Shown here in pieces: positions 21,201 to 31,654 of a DNA stretch of 64,000 nt. The number at the start of each line of letters is the position of its first letter. Within the stretch, counting starts at the first letter, position 1. The DNA lies in the NCBI RefSeq assembly GCF_036884655.1, contig NC_088345.1:35481001-35545000 (forward strand). Direction: 5' to 3'. The notes under the pieces were generated by a model that was not told where the DNA came from, searched no databases, and saw only the letters and a list, made by a program, of their open reading frames with translations. Origin of the DNA: Musa acuminata AAA Group. Taxonomy: Eukaryota; Streptophyta; Magnoliopsida; Zingiberales; Musaceae. The translations under genes were made by a program, and so were the position numbers.

Positions 21201-21287
21201 GCTGATATCTTCACAAAACCCCTATGTGAAGAACAATTTGATTACATAAGAAGAGAATTAGGAATGTTGATGTGTCCGAATACTTAA
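18237..21287 (+). CDS. pol: E2 Pol: protease, integrase, reverse transcriptase, RNase H
   Basis: This is a 1016-codon frame directly continuing gag after one TAG; there is no ATG before residue 22, so readthrough (or another mechanism) is needed for a complete protein. Protease: WYLDSGCSRHMTGD, active Asp at residue 15. Integrase: zinc-binding H..H..C..C (WHRRLGHA, CDACQLGK), then catalytic D (HMDLFGP, 18852), D (RSDHGGEF, about 19039) and E (NGVVERKNR, about 19149). [22 protein letters not shown] (about 20076) and YVDDIIFGS (20338). RNase [36 protein letters not shown]. All catalytic motifs I can check are present and there is no internal stop. The enzyme set copies the RNA into cDNA and integrates it. 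Confidence 0.94.
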   Translation, partial: KTKQSQARSKKWYLDSGCSRHMTGDPSQFSKLSSIDEGYVTFGDNNKGKIIGKGTIGNKSNLSIEDVLLVDGLKHNLLSISQLCDKGYIIRFESNACIIEKPHKNISMIALKQNNVYTIDINDLCDEMCFAVMNEDAWLWHRRLGHASMKLINQVSSRELVRGIPHIKFIKDNVCDACQLGKQIRGSFKAKNQISTSRPLQLIHMDLFGPISTSSLGGSKYAFVIIDDYSRYTWTYFLKQKNECFRHFTKFCKLVQNEKESMISSIRSDHGGEFQNHDFQEFCELNGYNHNFSTPRNPQQNGVVERKNRNLQEMARTMLNEHSLPKYFWAEAVNTACYILNRVLVRPLLTKTPYELWNNKKPNVSYFKVFGCKCFILNEKDNLGKFDAKSDEGIFLGYSSVSKAFRIFNKRTLIIEESIHVVFNEISEIKKNDLDDDVNFDSLNLNETPSPTSNLVASTSKTSLPKDWKYIDAHPKELILGDTSKGVQTRSSFKNFCANAAFLSQIEPKCVDEAMKDDSWIIAMQDELNQFERNKVWTLVPRPNDHLVIGTKWVFRNKQDENGIVVRNKARLVAKGFNQEEGIDYEETFAPVARLEAIRMLLAYASCNNFKLFQMDVKSAFLNGFISEEIYVEQPPGFENNGYPNHVFRLTKALYGLKQAPRAWYERLSSFLIENNFIKGKVDTTLFIKNFENDFLIVQIYVDDIIFGSTNESLCESFAKTMSHEFEMSLMGELTFFLGLQIKQLSNDIFISQTKYAVSLLKKFKMNNSKAIDTPMSTSTKLEIDENGESFDQKTYRGMIGSLLYFTATRPDIMFSVGLCARFQSDPKISHLKAVKRILRYLNGTTNLGLWYPKSENFELTAYADADFAGCKLDRKSTSGSCQFLGHALVSWSSKKQNSVALSTTEAEYIAASACCAQVVWMKNTLEDYKVNLKDIPIKCDNTSAICLTKNPIQHSRTKHIDIRHHFIRDHVSNHDVTIEFIDTKHQLADIFTKPLCEEQFDYIRRELGMLMCPNT

Positions 21288-22086
21288 ACTAGTTAAAATT
21301 ATTTTTCGAATGTTATTACTATTACATGCCTTGACAACGCTTGATCAAATAACATGTTGCAAATTATGTGACAAATATTTATAACCAAATGCATGTAAGA
21401 AGTTCATTTTTCGGGTTGTATGCTAAAAATGGGATGTTCCCGTACACTCTTATGAAAACTCTTTGGAAAATGACTTTCCTCCGTCAAGCAAAAACAATAA
21501 AGAGATATATGTGTCATGACTTCCTTTATATGTTTGATAATGCTATCATGCTTTTTGTTGATGACAAAGGGGGAGAAACATATGAATTGATAAACACTAT
21601 GTCATAGCTAAACTGCCATAATCATATCTATGTCATAGTTGCAAATACTTGAGTGATGCTATAAACAATGTTATGCCATCCTTGCATCACCAAGAGATAT
21701 GTGAACATGTGCTATAGTTTGCATCAAATCTTGATTTGATATTCTATATTGTGAAGAAAATGCAAACTTGCTAGAAAATCTCAAATGTGTGCATCATGTA
21801 AAAAGTCCTTTGTAGCTTTATATGATTACATGATGAATGGTTACAAACACTATCATACAAACTTGATGATGTATGTCATGCCTTGACATCATTCTTGAAG
21901 AGATACATCATGATGGGCATCATGATGGGAGCATTGATAAGTTTAACTGATCTAACTTATCAATACGTCACTTGAATTCTTAGGTCTTGAATTCAAGGTT
22001 GACTTATCTCAACTATGGCATATAGATAGGGGGAGTTAAGGACAACTCCTTTATCAATTTATTGTCATCATCAAAAAGGGGGAGAT
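21288..22086 (+). other. E2 3' non-coding region with PPTs
   Basis: There are 800 bp between the pol stop and the 3' LTR. The main polypurine tract AAAAAGGGGGAGAT (22073-22086) abuts the LTR; another AGGGGGAG lies at 22028-22035 and AAAGGGGGAG at 21567-21576. Multiple PPTs are known in Sireviruses. A 79-codon frame at 21368 has no recognised domain, and no envelope-like gene is seen. 22055-22076 pairs imperfectly with the LTR start (22101-22121). Confidence 0.85.
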
Positions 22087-24373
22087 TGTTGAATCTCGGA
22101 TTTTGATGATGAAGTCAATTGTCATTTGTTATCTAATCTATGTGTTGAGATAAGTGTGCAGGATTAACTACGATAAGAGTAAGACAAGCAGCAGGTGTTG
22201 CGCCGGAGTCAAGATCATGATCACGTTGGGAGTTCGAGAGTTCGACGGAAGTTCGGACGGTCGTCGGAGGTTCAGCGAGAACAGATCCGAGAAGTCCAGA
22301 AGCTTGCCAAGCGAAGCTCGTCGGAACTCGCCAAGTGGATCGTCGCAAAGTCCAGGAGTATGCCGGATGTCCGCAGAAGGATCACCGAGGGTTATCGGTT
22401 GATCGACGGAAGTTGGCAGGAAACTCGCCGGAAGAAGCGATTGACGCATCGGAGCAAAGCTGCAGAAGTTGTCTTAGAGTTAATCGTAGTTAGCATGATG
22501 ATTAAGCATGAAAATGGGAGGTGATCCCATTAGCTTAATCTTGGGGCAATTGGGCCCCTGAAAAGATTCAAAGTGGGCCGAATGGAGTGAACCATTCGGA
22601 CCCTGATTGCACCAGGAGGTGCAACCGCCCCAGCCAGGAGGTGCAACCGCCTGGGCTGTGGGGTTGGGAGGTGCAACCGCCCCAGCCAGGAGGTGCAACC
22701 GCCAGGGCTGCGAGGCTGGGAGGTGCAACCGCCCCAGCCGAGAGGTGCAACCGCCCAGAGCTCAGTCTTCGAGCTAGACTGGGCGGTGCAACCTCCTCTG
22801 CCAAGAGGTAGCACCGCCAGAGCTCAAGTTTCGAGCTCTGCTAGGCGATGCAACCACCGAGCTCAGTCTTCGAGCTCTGGCAGAGAGGTGCATCAGCTTG
22901 AGCTCAGTCTCGAGCTCTGCCAGGTGATGAAATCACCGAGCTCAGTCTTCGAGCTCTGGCAGAGAGGTGGATCAGCCTGAGCTCAGCTTGGAGCTCTGCC
23001 AGGTGATGCAACCACCGAGCTCAGTTTCGAGCTCTGCCAAGTGATGCAATCACCAAGCTCAGTCTTCGAGCTCTGCCAGGTGATGCAACCATCGAGCTCA
23101 GTCTTCGAGCTCTGGCAGAGAGAAGCAATCGGCAGAGCTCAGTCTTCGAGCTCTGCCAGGCGGTGCCACCTCTCCAGTCGAGAGGTGCAACCGCCTGATC
23201 CCAGAATTCTGGGATTTGATCGATTTGATCGTTTTGAGCTCGAATTTTGAATTGGGTTGGGGCCTATAAATACCCCACCCATTCAGCACTGAAAAGATAC
23301 AGACCTACACCGAAATCTTGATCTTTTCTGTGATTCTAAGAGCTCAAAAGTGTTGTAAAGCCTTTAAGTCTCCTCCTTCTGTTCTTCAAGTTTTCAATTG
23401 TAAAGTGAGGAGAGAAAGGTCTGTAAAGGTTGTCTCCTAAGCCTGTCAAAAGGAGAGAAACTGTAAGAGGGAAGTTTGGCCTTCGCCCATTGAAGGAAGG
23501 CACCTAGTTGACGTCGGCAACCTCATCGGTGGAGGAAGCCAAAAGTGGAGTAGGTCAAGGCTGACCGAACCACTCTAAATCTCTGGTTTGCGTTTATTTT
23601 CGAGCACTTTATCATTACTGCAAACCTCCCTCATCACTACTGCTCTCTGCGCTTTCACGAACAAGTTCTAAGTGCTGTTCTTCCAAATCTGCATTCAGAC
23701 GTAAATTCGTATTTTCATACATTACAGTTTACGTTTACGTTTGATTCTGCAGAACTGTTTTCCGTGCTTTTACGAACGAGTTTCTTTGCAGTTTACGCTT
23801 ACATTTTAATCCTATTAATAACTGCAATCTGTCCTCTACGATTTTACGAACGAGTTTCAACATTTAGACGTAAAACTGCATTCAGACGTAAATTGGCTTT
23901 CCTCGCTCAATCATCAGATTTCAGTTCACGTTTACGTCTTGATTTCAACTGCATACTGCCTTCTGCGAGTATACAAACGAGTTTCAAAGTTTAGACGTAA
24001 ATCTGCGTCTAGACGTAAAACTGCGTTTAGACGTAAATCTGCGTTTAGACGTAAATCTGCGTTTAGACGTAAATCTGCGTTTAGACGTAAAACTGCGTTT
24101 AGACGTAAATCTGCGTTTAGACGTAAATCTGCGTTTAGACGTAAATATGCATTTAGACGTAAATCTGAGTTTAGACGCAAAACTGCGCTTAGACGCAAAA
24201 CTGCGCTTAAACGCAATCTGCGCTTAGACGCAAACTGCACTTAGATACAAACTAAGAATTTTAGTTTTGCATCATAATAGTTTTTGAACGAACGCAGCTT
24301 TTGGTTTTTAAATTATTGTAAGATTTCCGCTGCACTAATTCACCCCCCCCTCTTAGTGCTCTCGATCCTAACA
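22087..24373 (+). mobile_element. E2 3' LTR (2287 bp)
   Basis: This is the same as the 5' LTR except for two fewer 18-bp units, one fewer C in the terminal C run and scattered substitutions (for example ACGCATCGG here against ACACATCGG at 14636, and TGCTAGGCG against TGCCAGGCG). TATA box at 23265-23272. It ends CCTAACA followed by GCGTC, the target duplication. Confidence 0.95.
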
Positions 24374-24378
24374 GCGTC

Positions 24379-25988
24379 CACACCTCATTTCTCTCAAATT
24401 GATTTAATTCATCTTGCATTGCGATAATCCATGAATCATCTTTCATGGCTTCATCAACACATTTGGGTTCAATTTGGGAGAGAAAAGCGGCGTTGGCACA
24501 AAAGTTTTTAAAAGAAGATCGTGTTTGAACCCCTTTTGATGTGTCTCCTAGGATTAGCTCCTTAGGATGAGCATCTATATACTTCCAATCCTTGGGTAAG
24601 GATGTTTTGGAAGTGGATGCATCCAAGTTGCTAGTTGGAGACGGGGTTTCGTTTAAATTTAAGGAATCAAAATTAACATCATCATCAAGATCATTTTTCT
24701 TAATTTCTGAAATCTCATTGAAAACAACATGGATGGATTCTTCAATAATTAAGGTTCTTTTATTGAAGATGCGAAAAGCTTTAGAAACCGAAGAATAACC
24801 AAGAAAGATTCCTTCATCAGATTTAGCATCGAATTTTCCTAAGTTATCCTTTTCATTCAAGATAAAACACTTACACCCAAAGACTTTAAAATATGAGACA
24901 TTGGGTTTTTTGTTATTCCATAACTCATAAGGAGTTTTGGTGAGTAAGGGTCTTACTAGGACTCTATTTAAAATGTAGCATGCAGTGTTTATAGCTTCGG
25001 CCCAAAAATATTTGGGTAGGCTATGTTCATTCAACATGGTTCTTGCCATTTCTTGTAAATTTCGATTTTTTCTTTCTACTACCCCATTTTGTTGAGGATT
25101 TCTTGGAGTAGAGAAGTTATGGTTGTATCCGTTGAGTTCACAGAATTCTTGGAAGTCATGGTTTTGAAATTCTCCACCATGATCACTTCTGATTGACGAA
25201 ATCATAGATTCCTTCTCATTTTGAACAAGTTTACAAAACTTGGTAAAATATCTAAAGCATTCATTTTTTTGTTTTAAGAAGTAGGTCCATGTATATCTGC
25301 TGTAGTCATCAATAATGACAAAGGCGTATTTGCTACCTCCTAGACTCGATGTAGAGATTGGTCCGAACAAGTCCATATGGATCAATTGTAAGGGCCTAGA
25401 GGTGCTTATTTGATTCTTAGCTTTGAAGCTACCCCTAATTTGCTTACCTAATTGGCAAGCATCACATACATTATCTTTGATGAACTTGATATGAGGAATT
25501 CCTCTTACAAGTTCTCTAGATGATACTTGAGTGATTAGTTTCATGCTAGCATGACCTAATCTTCTATGCCATAGCCAAGCATCCTCATTCATAACGGCAA
25601 AGCACATTTCATCACATAAGTCATTGATGTCAATAGTGTATACGTTGTTTTGTTTTAATGCAATCATAGATATATTTTTGTGTGGTTTTTCAATGATGCA
25701 GGCATTAGATTCAAATCTTATAATATATCCTTTATCACATAATTGACTAATGCTCAAGAGGTTATGTTTTAAACCATCAACTAGTAAAACATCTTCAATA
25801 GAGAGGTTGGATTTGTTACCTATGGTTCCTTTGCCAATGATTTTACCCTTGTTGTTATCTCCGAAGGTGACATATCCTTCGTCTATGCTAGAGAGCTTAG
25901 AGAATTGAGATGGATCTCCGGTCATATGCCTTGAGCATCCACTATCAAGGTACCATTTCTTGCTCCTAGCTTGCGATTGTTTAGTTTT
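24379..25988 (-). pseudogene. E1 pol, protease and integrase part (severed by E2)
   Basis: This minus-strand frame starts right after the gag TAG. It encodes WYLDSGCSRHMTGD (protease), the HHCC region and the integrase core with D (HMDLFGP), D (SDHGGEF) and E (VVERKNR), then the C-terminal integrase and linker up to FERNEVWT. There it meets E2's right end. It is nearly the same as E2's protein with rare changes such as LITQVS for LINQVS. The RT half is at 12838-14273. Confidence 0.93.
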
Positions 25989-27571
25989 CTACAAGAAAGG
26001 ATGATGTTTAGGTACCCATTTGCTTTTGGGTGCCTCATAAATAGATCTACATTTCCTATCATGTTGCATAGAGTTTATCATGGTTCCTTTAGGAACCCAA
26101 ATTAATTTGTTTGGACTTATTTTCTTGAATGGACAACAATGTGTCTTGTGTCCAGATTTGCAACAAAAGTTGCACTTGGTTTGGTGTTGAACATGTAAGA
26201 TGGGGCCTTTTACAAAGGTAGTTGGATTTCGGTGAGAACTCCTCACAAATCCAATCCCACTTCTTTTGGGAGCATGACCCTTGTTTGTAAGGATCATGTT
26301 TAATGACTTGCTACCAACCTCGAATTTCTTCAAGGTGTCCTTAAGTAGCAAGTTTTCTTTTTGTATAGTTTCTAAATCATGACATTTGATACATGAATTT
26401 ACACTATCATGATGTTTGACTTTTAACTTATCAAACTCACAAGTAAGATTATCATGTACCTTTTTTAGCAACTTGTATTTTCTATTTATAACTTTGCATT
26501 CATCAAATAAATCATGAAGGCATTTCATAATTCATCGAAAGATAAATCAGCATCTAATAAATCCGTTACCTCCTCTTCGATGGCCATAAAAGCGTAATGA
26601 GCAACTTGCTCGGTGTTGGACTCCTCTTCCTCAGATGCGCTCGAATCATCCCATGTTGCTTGGAGAGCCTTCTTCTTTGTTGTTCTTTTCTTGACTTGGG
26701 GACAATCACTCTTGTAGTGTCCCGGCTTTTTACATTCGTAGCAGATCACTTGGTCCTTCTTGGGTTCAAGTTTATTTTTCACATCGTTTTTAAACTTGTT
26801 CCTTTTGAAGAATTTCTTAAACTTTCTTGTCAAAAGTGCTAAGTCATCATCACAGTCCTCATCACTTGAGTTTTCTCTCAAGTGGCATTCAGAAGTTTTA
26901 AGTGCCATATCCTTCCTGTTCTTTGGAAGGATGTCTTCTTGCTCTTCATGAGCTTTGCAAGTCATTTCGTAGGTCATTAATGACCCGATTAGTTCTTCAA
27001 GAGGGAAGTTGCGCAGATCCTTTGCCTCTTGAATGGCAGTGACTTTAGGATCCCAACTTTTAGGAAGGGATCTTAGTATTTTATTTACGAGTTCAAAATC
27101 CGAAAAACTTTTTCCGAGTCCTTTTAGACCGTTGACGACATCCGTGAAACGGGTAAACATGTCGCCAATGGTTTCACTCGGTTTCATTCGGAAAAGTTCA
27201 AAAGAATGCAGCAACAGATTGATTTTTGACTCTTTCACTCTACTTGTGCCCTCGTGGGTCACTTCAAGTGTGTGCCAAATATCAAAAGCAGTTTCGCAAG
27301 TTGAAACACGATTAAACTCGTTTTTATCAAGTGCGCAAAATAAGGCATTCATAGCCTTTGCATTAAGAGCAAAAGCCTTCTTTTCCAACTCATTCCAATC
27401 GATCATTGGAAGAGAAGACTTTGAAAATCCGTTTTCAACAAGGTTCCACAGTTCAAAATCCATAGAAATAAGAAAGATCCTCATTCGGGTCTTCCAGTAA
27501 GTGTAGTCCGTTCCACTGAACATGGGTGGACGTGTAATCGAATGCCCCTCTTGGTTTCCGGCGTATGCCAT
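25989..27571 (-). pseudogene. E1 gag, broken by a stop and a frameshift
   Basis: The minus strand encodes the same Gag as E2, from ATG 27571. After SFDEL, at about 26525, TTA has become TGA, and about a dozen bases downstream one C is missing (CCTTCATG for CCTTCCATG). The remainder continues in another frame with the second zinc knuckle and ends at TAG (25991-25989), the same gag-pol stop as in E2. The first CCHC knuckle is intact. The two lesions mean E1 could not make full Gag. Confidence 0.92.
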
Positions 27572-27607
27572 CTCTCTTGGGTTTTAATCCTTTAGAGAGT
27601 TAACCTT

Positions 27608-27619
27608 GCTCTGATACCA
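27608..27619 (-). promoter_or_regulatory. E1 primer-binding site
   Basis: The minus strand reads TGGTATCAGAGC two bases after the 5' LTR end at 27622. It is the same arrangement as in E2. Confidence 0.95.
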
Positions 27620-27621
27620 AT

Positions 27622-29945
27622 TGTTAGGATCGAGAGCACTAAGAGGGGGGGGGTGAATTAGTGCAGCGGAAATCTTACAGCAATTAAAAAACCAAAAGCT
27701 GCGTTCATTCAAAAACTATTATGATGCAAAAGCAAATTCTCAGTTTGTATCTAAATGCAGTTTGCGTCTAAGCGCAGATTGCGTCTAAGCGCAATTTTGC
27801 GTCTAAGCGCAGTTTACGTCTAAACTCAGATTTACGTCTAAACGCAGATTTACGTCTAAACGCAGATTTACGTCTAAACGCAGATTTACGTCTAAACGCT
27901 GATTTACGTCTAAACGTAGTTTTACGTCTAAACGCAGATTTACGTCTAAACTCAGATTTACGTCTTAAACTCAGATTTACGTCTAAACGCAGATTTACGT
28001 CTAAACGCAGTTTTACGTCTAGACGCAGATTTACGTCTAAACTTTGAAACTTGTTTGTATACTCGCAGAAGGCAGTATGCAGTTGAAATCAAGACGTAAA
28101 CGTGAACTGAGATCTGATGATTGAGCGAGGAAAGCCGATTTACGTCTGAATGCAGTTTTACGTCTAAATGTTGAAACTCGTTCGTAAAATTGTAGAGGAC
28201 AGTTTGCAGTTATCAATAGGATCAAAATGTAAGTGTAAACTGCAAAGAAGCTCGTTCGTAAAAGCACGGAAGATAGTTCTGCAGAATCAAACGTAAACGT
28301 AAACTGTAATGTATGAAAATATGAATTTACGTCTGAATGCAGATTCGGAAGAACAGCACTTAGAACTTGTTCGTGAAAGCGCAGAGAGCAGTAGTGATGA
28401 AGGAGGTTTGCACTAATGATAAAGTGCTCGAAAATAAACGCAAACCAGAGATTTAGAGTGGTTCGGTCAGCCTTGACCTACTCCACTTTTGGCTTCCTCC
28501 ACCGACGAGGTTGCCGACGTCAACTAGGTGCCTTCCTTCAATGGGCGAAGGCTAACTGCCCTTTTACAGTTTCTCTCCTTTTGACAGGCTTAGGAGACAA
28601 CCTTTACAGACCTTTCTCTTCTCACTTTACAATTGAAAACTTGAAGAATAGAAGGAGGAGACTTAAAGGCTTTACAACACTTTTGAGCTTCTTAGAATCA
28701 CAGAAAAGATCAAGATTTCGGTGTAGGTCTGTATCTTTTCAGTGCTGAATGGGTGGGGTATTTATAGGCCCCAACCCAATTCAAAATTCGAGCTCAAAAC
28801 GATCAAATCGATCAAATCCCAGAATTCTGGGATCAGGCGGTTGCACCTCTTGACTGGAGAGGTGCCACCGCTTGGTAGAGCTCGAAGACTGAGCTCAGGC
28901 GATTGCTCCTCTCTGCCAGAGCTCGAAGACTGAGCTCGATGGTTGCATCACCTGGCAGAGCTCGAAGACTGAGCTCGGTGGTTGCATCACCTGGCAGAGC
29001 TCGAAACTGAGCTCGGTGGTTGCATCACCTGGCAGAGCTCGAAACTGAGCTCAGGCTGATGCACCTCTCTGCCAGAGCTCGAAGACTGAGCTTGGTGATT
29101 GCATCACCTGGCAGAGCTCGAGACTGAGCTCAGGCTGATGCACCTCTCTGCCAGAGCTCGAAGACTGAGCTCGGTGGTTGCATCGCCTGGCAGAGCTCGA
29201 AACTTGAGCTCTGGCGGTGCTACCTCTTGACAGAGGAGGTTGCACCGCCCAGTCTAGCTCGAAGACTGAGCTCTGGGCGGTAGCACCTCTTGGCTGGGGC
29301 GGTTGCACCTCCCAGCCTCGCAGCCCTGGCGGTTGCACCTCCTGGCTGGGGCGGTTGCACCTCCCAACCTTACAGCCCAGGCGGTTGCACCTCCTGGCTG
29401 GGGCGGTTGCACCTCCTGGTGCAATCAGGGTCCGAATGGTTCACTCCATTCGGCCCAATTTGAATCTTTTCAGGGGCCCAATTGCCCCAAGATTAAGCTA
29501 ATGGGTTCACCTCCCATTTTCATGCTTAATCATCATGCTAACTACGATTAACTCTAAGACAACTTCTACAGCTTTGCTCCGATGCGTCAATCGCTTCTTC
29601 CGGCGAGTTTCCGGCCAACTTCCGTCGATCATCCGATAAACCCTCGGTGATCCTTCTGCGGACATCCGGCATACTCCTGGACTTTGCGACGATCCACTTG
29701 GCGAGTTCCGACGAGCTTCGCTTGGCAAGCTTCTGGACTTCTCGGATCTGTTCTAGCTGAACCTCCGACGACCGTCCGAACTTCCGTCGAACTCTCGAAC
29801 TCCCAACGTGATCATGATCTTGACTCCGGCGCAACACCTGCTGCTTGTCTTACTCTCATCGTAGTTAATCCTGCACACTTATCTCAACACATAGATTAGA
29901 TAATAAATGACAATTGACTTCATCATCAAAATCCGAGATTCAACA
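27622..29945 (-). mobile_element. E1 5' LTR (2324 bp)
   Basis: The inverted SIRE-A LTR is almost the same as 9726-12050. Inverted TATA box at 28759-28766, 18-bp array at about 27745-28040, promoter module at about 28830-29420. It is followed by TATAT (29946-29950), the target duplication matching 9721-9725. Confidence 0.95.
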
Positions 29946-29950
29946 TATAT

Positions 29951-30691
29951 AACAACGGAGTGAGCCAAAAACGGCTCAGCAAGTGACAAAACATATTCAG
30001 AACAAAAGGAACGGTTTCAAAAGAGTAATGTATCATAATGTAAGGCAGAATACAAGAATTCTCAAGGATACCATCTCATTAGATACAAAATCATATGTAT
30101 CATGTCATTCAAAACATATTTGATTCATAACAAATGGAGCATAGAGTAATTGGAGCATATCAATGGCAGATAGGACATTTCAGAACATATCAGTTCATAG
30201 CAAATGGAGCACAGAGTAATTGGAGCATATCAATGGCAGATAGGACATTTCAGAACATATCAGTTCATAGCAAATGGAGCACAGAGTAATTGGAGCATAT
30301 CAATGGCGTATGAAATGTTCCGGAGCATATCAACGACATATGGAACATTTCGAAACATATCAACAGTGGATGAAACATTTCAGAGCATATCAATAACAAA
30401 TACCGTACAGAAGCTCAAACGTCATCTTTGACGTTGCAAACATATCGATCTTATCCAAAGCATGTACAGAAACACATAACCAAAGCTCTGGATATCATAT
30501 CAAACATACATAAGGTGTAGTGGGACCTCGAACAGAACGTAATACATCCATTTCTGAATGACCACCAGACAGAAGTCTCCCACGTCTGGGAGCTCCATCC
30601 ACCCACGTATAGGTGAAGTCAGAGGGGGCCGGCAGAGCATCGCAGGCTCTAAGCACATACCCTTTACCATTTCTGGCAAAGGTCCAGACAA
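29951..30691 (-). mobile_element. GYP1 5' LTR, second part
   Basis: This continues the GYP1 LTR exactly where E1 interrupted it and aligns with about 4290-5030 of the other LTR (AACGGAGTGAGCC against AATATAGTGAGCC, then near identity). It stops after GGTCCAGACAA at 30691, where a SIRE-C LTR begins. The rest of this LTR, including the pyrimidine tract, is not seen again in the window. Confidence 0.92.
30129..30340. repeat. 70-bp tandem repeat, 3 copies, second GYP1 LTR
   Basis: CAAATGGAGCA starts at 30131, 30201 and 30271 (period 70). It is the counterpart of the array at 4471-4680. Confidence 0.95.
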
Positions 30692-31654
30692 TGTTAGGAT
30701 CGAGAGCACTAAGAGGGGGGGGTGAATTAGTGCAGCGGAAATCTTTCAGCGATTAAAAACGAAAGCTGCGTTCGTTCGATAAAAACTATTTTGATGCAAA
30801 AGCTGATTCTAAGATTACTTATGATTAAGTGCAGTTTACGTCTAAACACAGTTTGCGTCTAAGCGTAGTTTACACAGTTTGCGTCTAAATGTAGTTTGCG
30901 TCTAAGCGCAGTTTACGTCTAAATGCAGATTGCGTCTAAGCGCAGTTTGCATCTAAGCGCAGTTTGCATCTAAGCTCAGATTGCGTATAAGTGCAGTTTG
31001 CATCTAAGCGCAGTTTGCGTCTAACCTCAGATTGCGTCTAAGCGCAGTTTGCGTCTAAGCGCAGATTGCGTCTAAGCGCAGTTTGCGTCTAAGCTCAGAT
31101 TCGGAAAGATCTGAACTCAGACACTCATTCGTAAAAGCGTAGAAGGCAGTTTGCAGTTATAAATGGAATCAAAACGTAAACGTAAACTGCAAAGAAACTC
31201 GTTCGTAAAAGCGCAGAAGACAGTTTGCAGTTATAAATAGAATCAAAACGTAAATGTAAACTACAATGTAAAGATCGTACGAAAACACCGATTTACGTCT
31301 GAATGCAGATTCGGAAAGATCAGAACTTAGAAACTTACGTCTGAATGCTAAACCCTCGGTGATGCTCCTGCGGACTTCCGGCAAACTCCTGGACTGCGAC
31401 AATCCACTTGGCATGTTCCGACGAGCTCCTTTGGCAAGCTTCTGGACTTCTCGGATTTGTTCCCGCAGAACCTCCGACGACTGTCCGAACTTTCGTCGAG
31501 CTCTCGAACTCCCAACGTGATCATTGTCATGACTCCGGCGCAACTCCTGCTGCATGTCTTACTTTCATTATAGTTAATCCTGCACACTTATCTCAACACA
31601 TACATTAGACAACAAATGACAATTGACTTCATCATCAAAATCTGAGATTCAACA
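30692..31654 (-). mobile_element. E3 3' LTR, SIRE-C, internally deleted
   Basis: The inverted LTR runs from TGTTAGGATCGAG to GATTCAACA. It is 963 bp against 1943 bp for the other E3 LTR (38961-40903): about 1 kb is missing at about 31345 (ACGTCTGAATGCTAAACCCTC), which removes the TATA box and the promoter module. Its 18-bp array (about 30830-31100) is of the GCGTCTAAGCGCAGTTT type. A PPT region follows at 31655. Confidence 0.9.

Larger units (their letters stand above)
14279..24373 (+). mobile_element. E2: near-complete SIRE-A copia element, plus
   Basis: E2 is 10,095 bp, flanked by GCGTC (14274-14278 and 24374-24378), in opposite orientation to its host E1. It has LTRs of 2324 and 2287 bp, PBS, gag, pol and PPT in canonical order with PR-IN-RT-RH, which is Ty1-copia. 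Large LTRs, two Gag zinc knuckles and the RNase H sequence point to the SIRE/Maximus lineage. The 37-bp LTR length difference is exactly two 18-bp array units plus one C in the terminal C run; elsewhere I noticed only a handful of substitutions. This is the youngest complete element of the stack. Confidence 0.95.
9726..29945 (-). mobile_element. E1: SIRE-A copia element, minus, containing E2
   Basis: E1 is a full-length Sirevirus-like element bounded by TATAT (9721-9725 and 29946-29950). In minus order it has 5' LTR 29945-27622, PBS, gag, TAG, protease, integrase, RT, RNase H, 3' non-coding region, PPT and 3' LTR 12050-9726. Element E2 (14279-24373) is inserted at the integrase/RT border of its pol, with duplication of GCGTC. 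Without E2 it is about 10.1 kb. Its two LTRs are almost the same length (2324 and 2325 bp) and differ by few bases, so it is young, but its gag carries a nonsense change and a frameshift. Confidence 0.95.

Noticed and set aside
21368..21607. 79-codon frame after E2 pol as an envelope-like gene
   Set aside because: Too short, no signal peptide or clear membrane segment, not kept as an open frame in the matching part of E1, and it overlaps conserved PPT-like sequence.
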